From NCBI RefSeq assembly GCF_000620765.1, contig NZ_JIAK01000017.1, forward strand, positions 1 through 64,000: DNA of 64,000 nt. The letters are read 5' to 3'. The position numbers were made by a program, and so were the translations under genes. Positions 62,830-64,000 of the stretch are shown here, piece after piece. The stretch's first letter is position 1; every line of letters starts with the position of its first letter. This DNA comes from Desulfovermiculus halophilus DSM 18834 (lineage in GTDB: Bacteria > Desulfobacterota > Desulfovibrionia > Desulfovibrionales > Desulfothermaceae). The notes beneath the pieces were generated by a model. That model was given only the letters and a program-made list of their open reading frames with translations, was not told where the DNA came from and searched no databases.

Positions 62830-62980
62830 TGCTTCGTTGTGTCTGCGCATTGGCAGGCATGTGGGTTTGTATGAAGAACTGTTATTGGTTAATAGTTGGG
62901 ATAATCCAAATCGAAATCGCTATCGCTATCGAAATCGTTTGTATGCTTGGCTGTGCCTGCGCCTTGGCAGGCATGTGGGT
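62830..62980 (-). repeat. Family-2 repeat, copy 3 (inverted)
   Basis: On the minus strand it reads CCCACATGCCTGCCAAGG, then a CGATTT/CGATAG/CGATAG/CGATTT array, then CTATTAACCAATAAC. A second CCCACATGCCTGCC hairpin (62830-62865) lies at the other end, so the array is flanked by two direct copies of the hairpin. It lies between the SDR gene and the adk terminator. Confidence 0.8.
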
Positions 62981-62990
62981 TAATAAAAAA

Positions 62991-63010
62991 AATCCCGCCG
63001 AAGCGGGATT
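62991..63010 (-). terminator. Intrinsic terminator of adk
   Basis: On the minus strand AATCCCGC-TTCG-GCGGGATT is followed by a run of T, 34 bases after the adk stop. Confidence 0.9.
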
Positions 63011-63043
63011 GTGAGTATCTGAACAAGGTGTTTGGGGCGATGT

Positions 63044-63715
63044 TCAGCTCAGCTGATCAGCCAGCTTCTGCTTGATGCTTTGAATATCTCCGGCACCATC
63101 GAGCTCGATGTACTTGGTTTTGCCCTGATTGGCCAGATCTTTGAAAAAGTAGGCTGCGGCCAGAGTTCCGCTTTCGGTATCATAGTAAATGTCGTGGCGT
63201 TTGTCTATGGCCGCCTCGTCCTGGTCGTCGGAGCGGGCCTTCAGCTCGCCTCCGCACACCCGGCACTTGTCTCCATCCGGCTTAATCGCGTCGATATAGA
63301 TGTTGTTGGGATGGTTGGGGTCGTTGACGCACAGTCTGCGGCCCATGATCCGGTTCTTGGCCACCTGGCGGTCCAGGGTGATCTCAATGACGTAGTCCAG
63401 GCTCATGCCGGCTTCCTGCAGGGCCTCCCACAGCTTTTTGGCCTGAACGATATTCCGGGGGAAACCGTCCAGCAGCCATCCGTTCTTCCCTTTGTCCTTC
63501 AAGGTCTCCAGGACCATGGGGATAGTGATGTCGTCTGGAACCAGCTCGCCTTTGTCGATGTAGGCCTTGGCCTTTTTGCCCAGGTCTGTGCCTTGATTGA
63601 TGTGTTCCCGGAAAATGGCTCCGGATTCGATGTGGGCGATGTTCAGTTTGTCTTTGACCAGGGAGCCCTGGGTGCCCTTGCCGCTGCCGTTGGGGCCGAA
63701 AATCAGACAGTTCAT
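63044..63715 (-). CDS. adk: Adenylate kinase
   Basis: Interconverts ATP, AMP and ADP. The 223-residue chain has the P-loop GPNGSGKGT (about 7-15), the AMP site (DGFPRN, about 83-88) and an extended LID. The LID holds Cys in RRLCVND and CRVCGGEL, the remains of the zinc-type motif found in Gram-positive and Desulfovibrio adenylate kinases; one ligand would be a non-Cys residue. The ATG at 63715 lies eight bases after AAGGAGGT; the ATG at 63721 is too close to that site. It is followed by a terminator. Confidence 0.94.
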   Translation of the reverse strand: MNCLIFGPNGSGKGTQGSLVKDKLNIAHIESGAIFREHINQGTDLGKKAKAYIDKGELVPDDITIPMVLETLKDKGKNGWLLDGFPRNIVQAKKLWEALQEAGMSLDYVIEITLDRQVAKNRIMGRRLCVNDPNHPNNIYIDAIKPDGDKCRVCGGELKARSDDQDEAAIDKRHDIYYDTESGTLAAAYFFKDLANQGKTKYIELDGAGDIQSIKQKLADQLS

Positions 63716-63818
63716 GCGCATGACCTCCTTAAGGGAATTTTTTCACAAAGTCATATCCCTGGATCCAGGCGCTGTCAACTGCTGCCTGGAAATGACGGCA
63801 TCTGCGGTTTTTGGATTG

Positions 63819-64000
63819 TTATTCCGCGGTCAAGCGCTTGAGCTCTGCGGCAGCATCCATGGGGGAGTTCGCCCCGCATATGGCTGAAACCACGGCGATA
63901 CCCTCGGCTCCGGCGGCCATGACCTGCGCGGCGTTGCGGGCCGTGATCCCCCCGATGCCCACAGCAGGGAGGTGTTTTTTTCTGCACATTGCGGCCAGGC
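63819..64000 (-). CDS. thiE: Thiamine-phosphate synthase, C-terminal part (runs off the window)
   Basis: The last 60 codons read LPAVGIGGITARNAAQVMAA, then GAEGIAVVSAI and end in LKRLTAE. The GGI and VVSAI segments form the phosphate-binding end of the ThiE barrel, which joins the thiazole and pyrimidine moieties of thiamine. The N-terminus lies beyond 64000, so length and catalytic Arg cannot be checked. The 103-base gap to adk has no terminator that I can see. Confidence 0.85.
   Translation of the reverse strand, partial: LAAMCRKKHLPAVGIGGITARNAAQVMAAGAEGIAVVSAICGANSPMDAAAELKRLTAE

Noticed and set aside
1-64000. tRNA or rRNA genes
   Set aside because: No TTCGAATC-type T-loop with an acceptor stem and CCA context, and no rRNA-like stretch, was found by eye on either strand; a covariance search would be decisive.

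Overview
This 64 kb window is GC-rich chromosomal DNA. It most likely comes from an anaerobic sulfate-reducing member of Desulfobacterota (Desulfovibrionales or Desulfohalobiaceae-like). Pointers are an assimilatory-type monomeric sulfite reductase, the DUF39 / COG2122 / NIL-ferredoxin homocysteine cluster, a CX4C rubredoxin, a minimal SufCB pair, and a recO-glyQ-...-glyS-rpsT arrangement. A V-type ATPase with a Na+-binding-type proteolipid, trehalose synthesis (treY), c-di-AMP synthesis and glutamate/proline metabolism together suggest a salt-stressed lifestyle; that last step is inference.

Layout. 1-1122: the end of an IS1634-family element that truncates a sigma-54 activator. 1.4-9.7 kb: shikimate kinase, HD protein, citrate synthase, P5C dehydrogenase, rubredoxin, a WbpE-like aminotransferase, a tautomerase and a cytochrome b5-like/DUF2231 membrane protein. 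10.1-19.8 kb (minus strand): ntpE-DUF2764-A-B-D-I-K, then birA and lysA. 19.9-28.6 kb (mostly plus): an RluA-CoaE fusion, rhomboid protease, sufCB, an M24 peptidase, a DUF3786 Fe-S protein, a cyclase and a gamma-carbonic anhydrase. 28.6-33.6 kb (minus): STAS protein, glycogen phosphorylase, acyl-CoA synthetase. 34-37.5 kb: the homocysteine cluster, a thioesterase and a small Cys protein. 37.5-45.7 kb: sulfite reductase, DUF72, a CdaA-CdaR fusion, TreY and an NlpC/P60 lipoprotein. 46-59.2 kb (plus): mfd-surA-rodZ-recO-glyQ, a repeat block, a TRAP transporter operon, then glyS and rpsT. 59.3-64 kb (minus): HAD, NagZ, a DUF2867 SDR, adk and the thiE end.

The most unusual content is not a protein. 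At least a dozen intergenic sites carry whole or broken copies of one long, almost self-complementary element. It is bounded by GGTTCTTCGAC...GTCGAAGAGCC and several copies are flanked by exact or near-exact 8-bp direct repeats, so it looks like a MITE-type mobile element. A second repeat, built around arrays of the hexamer CGATNN and a GCCTGC...GCAGGC hairpin, occurs alone and nested with the first. Two near-identical composite copies lie in opposite orientation at 40.6 and 53.4 kb. The element abuts or enters several genes, including the stop codon of cdaA and the leader of birA.

No tRNA, rRNA, CRISPR array or phage was found. All similarity calls come from reading motifs and recalled families; no search was run.
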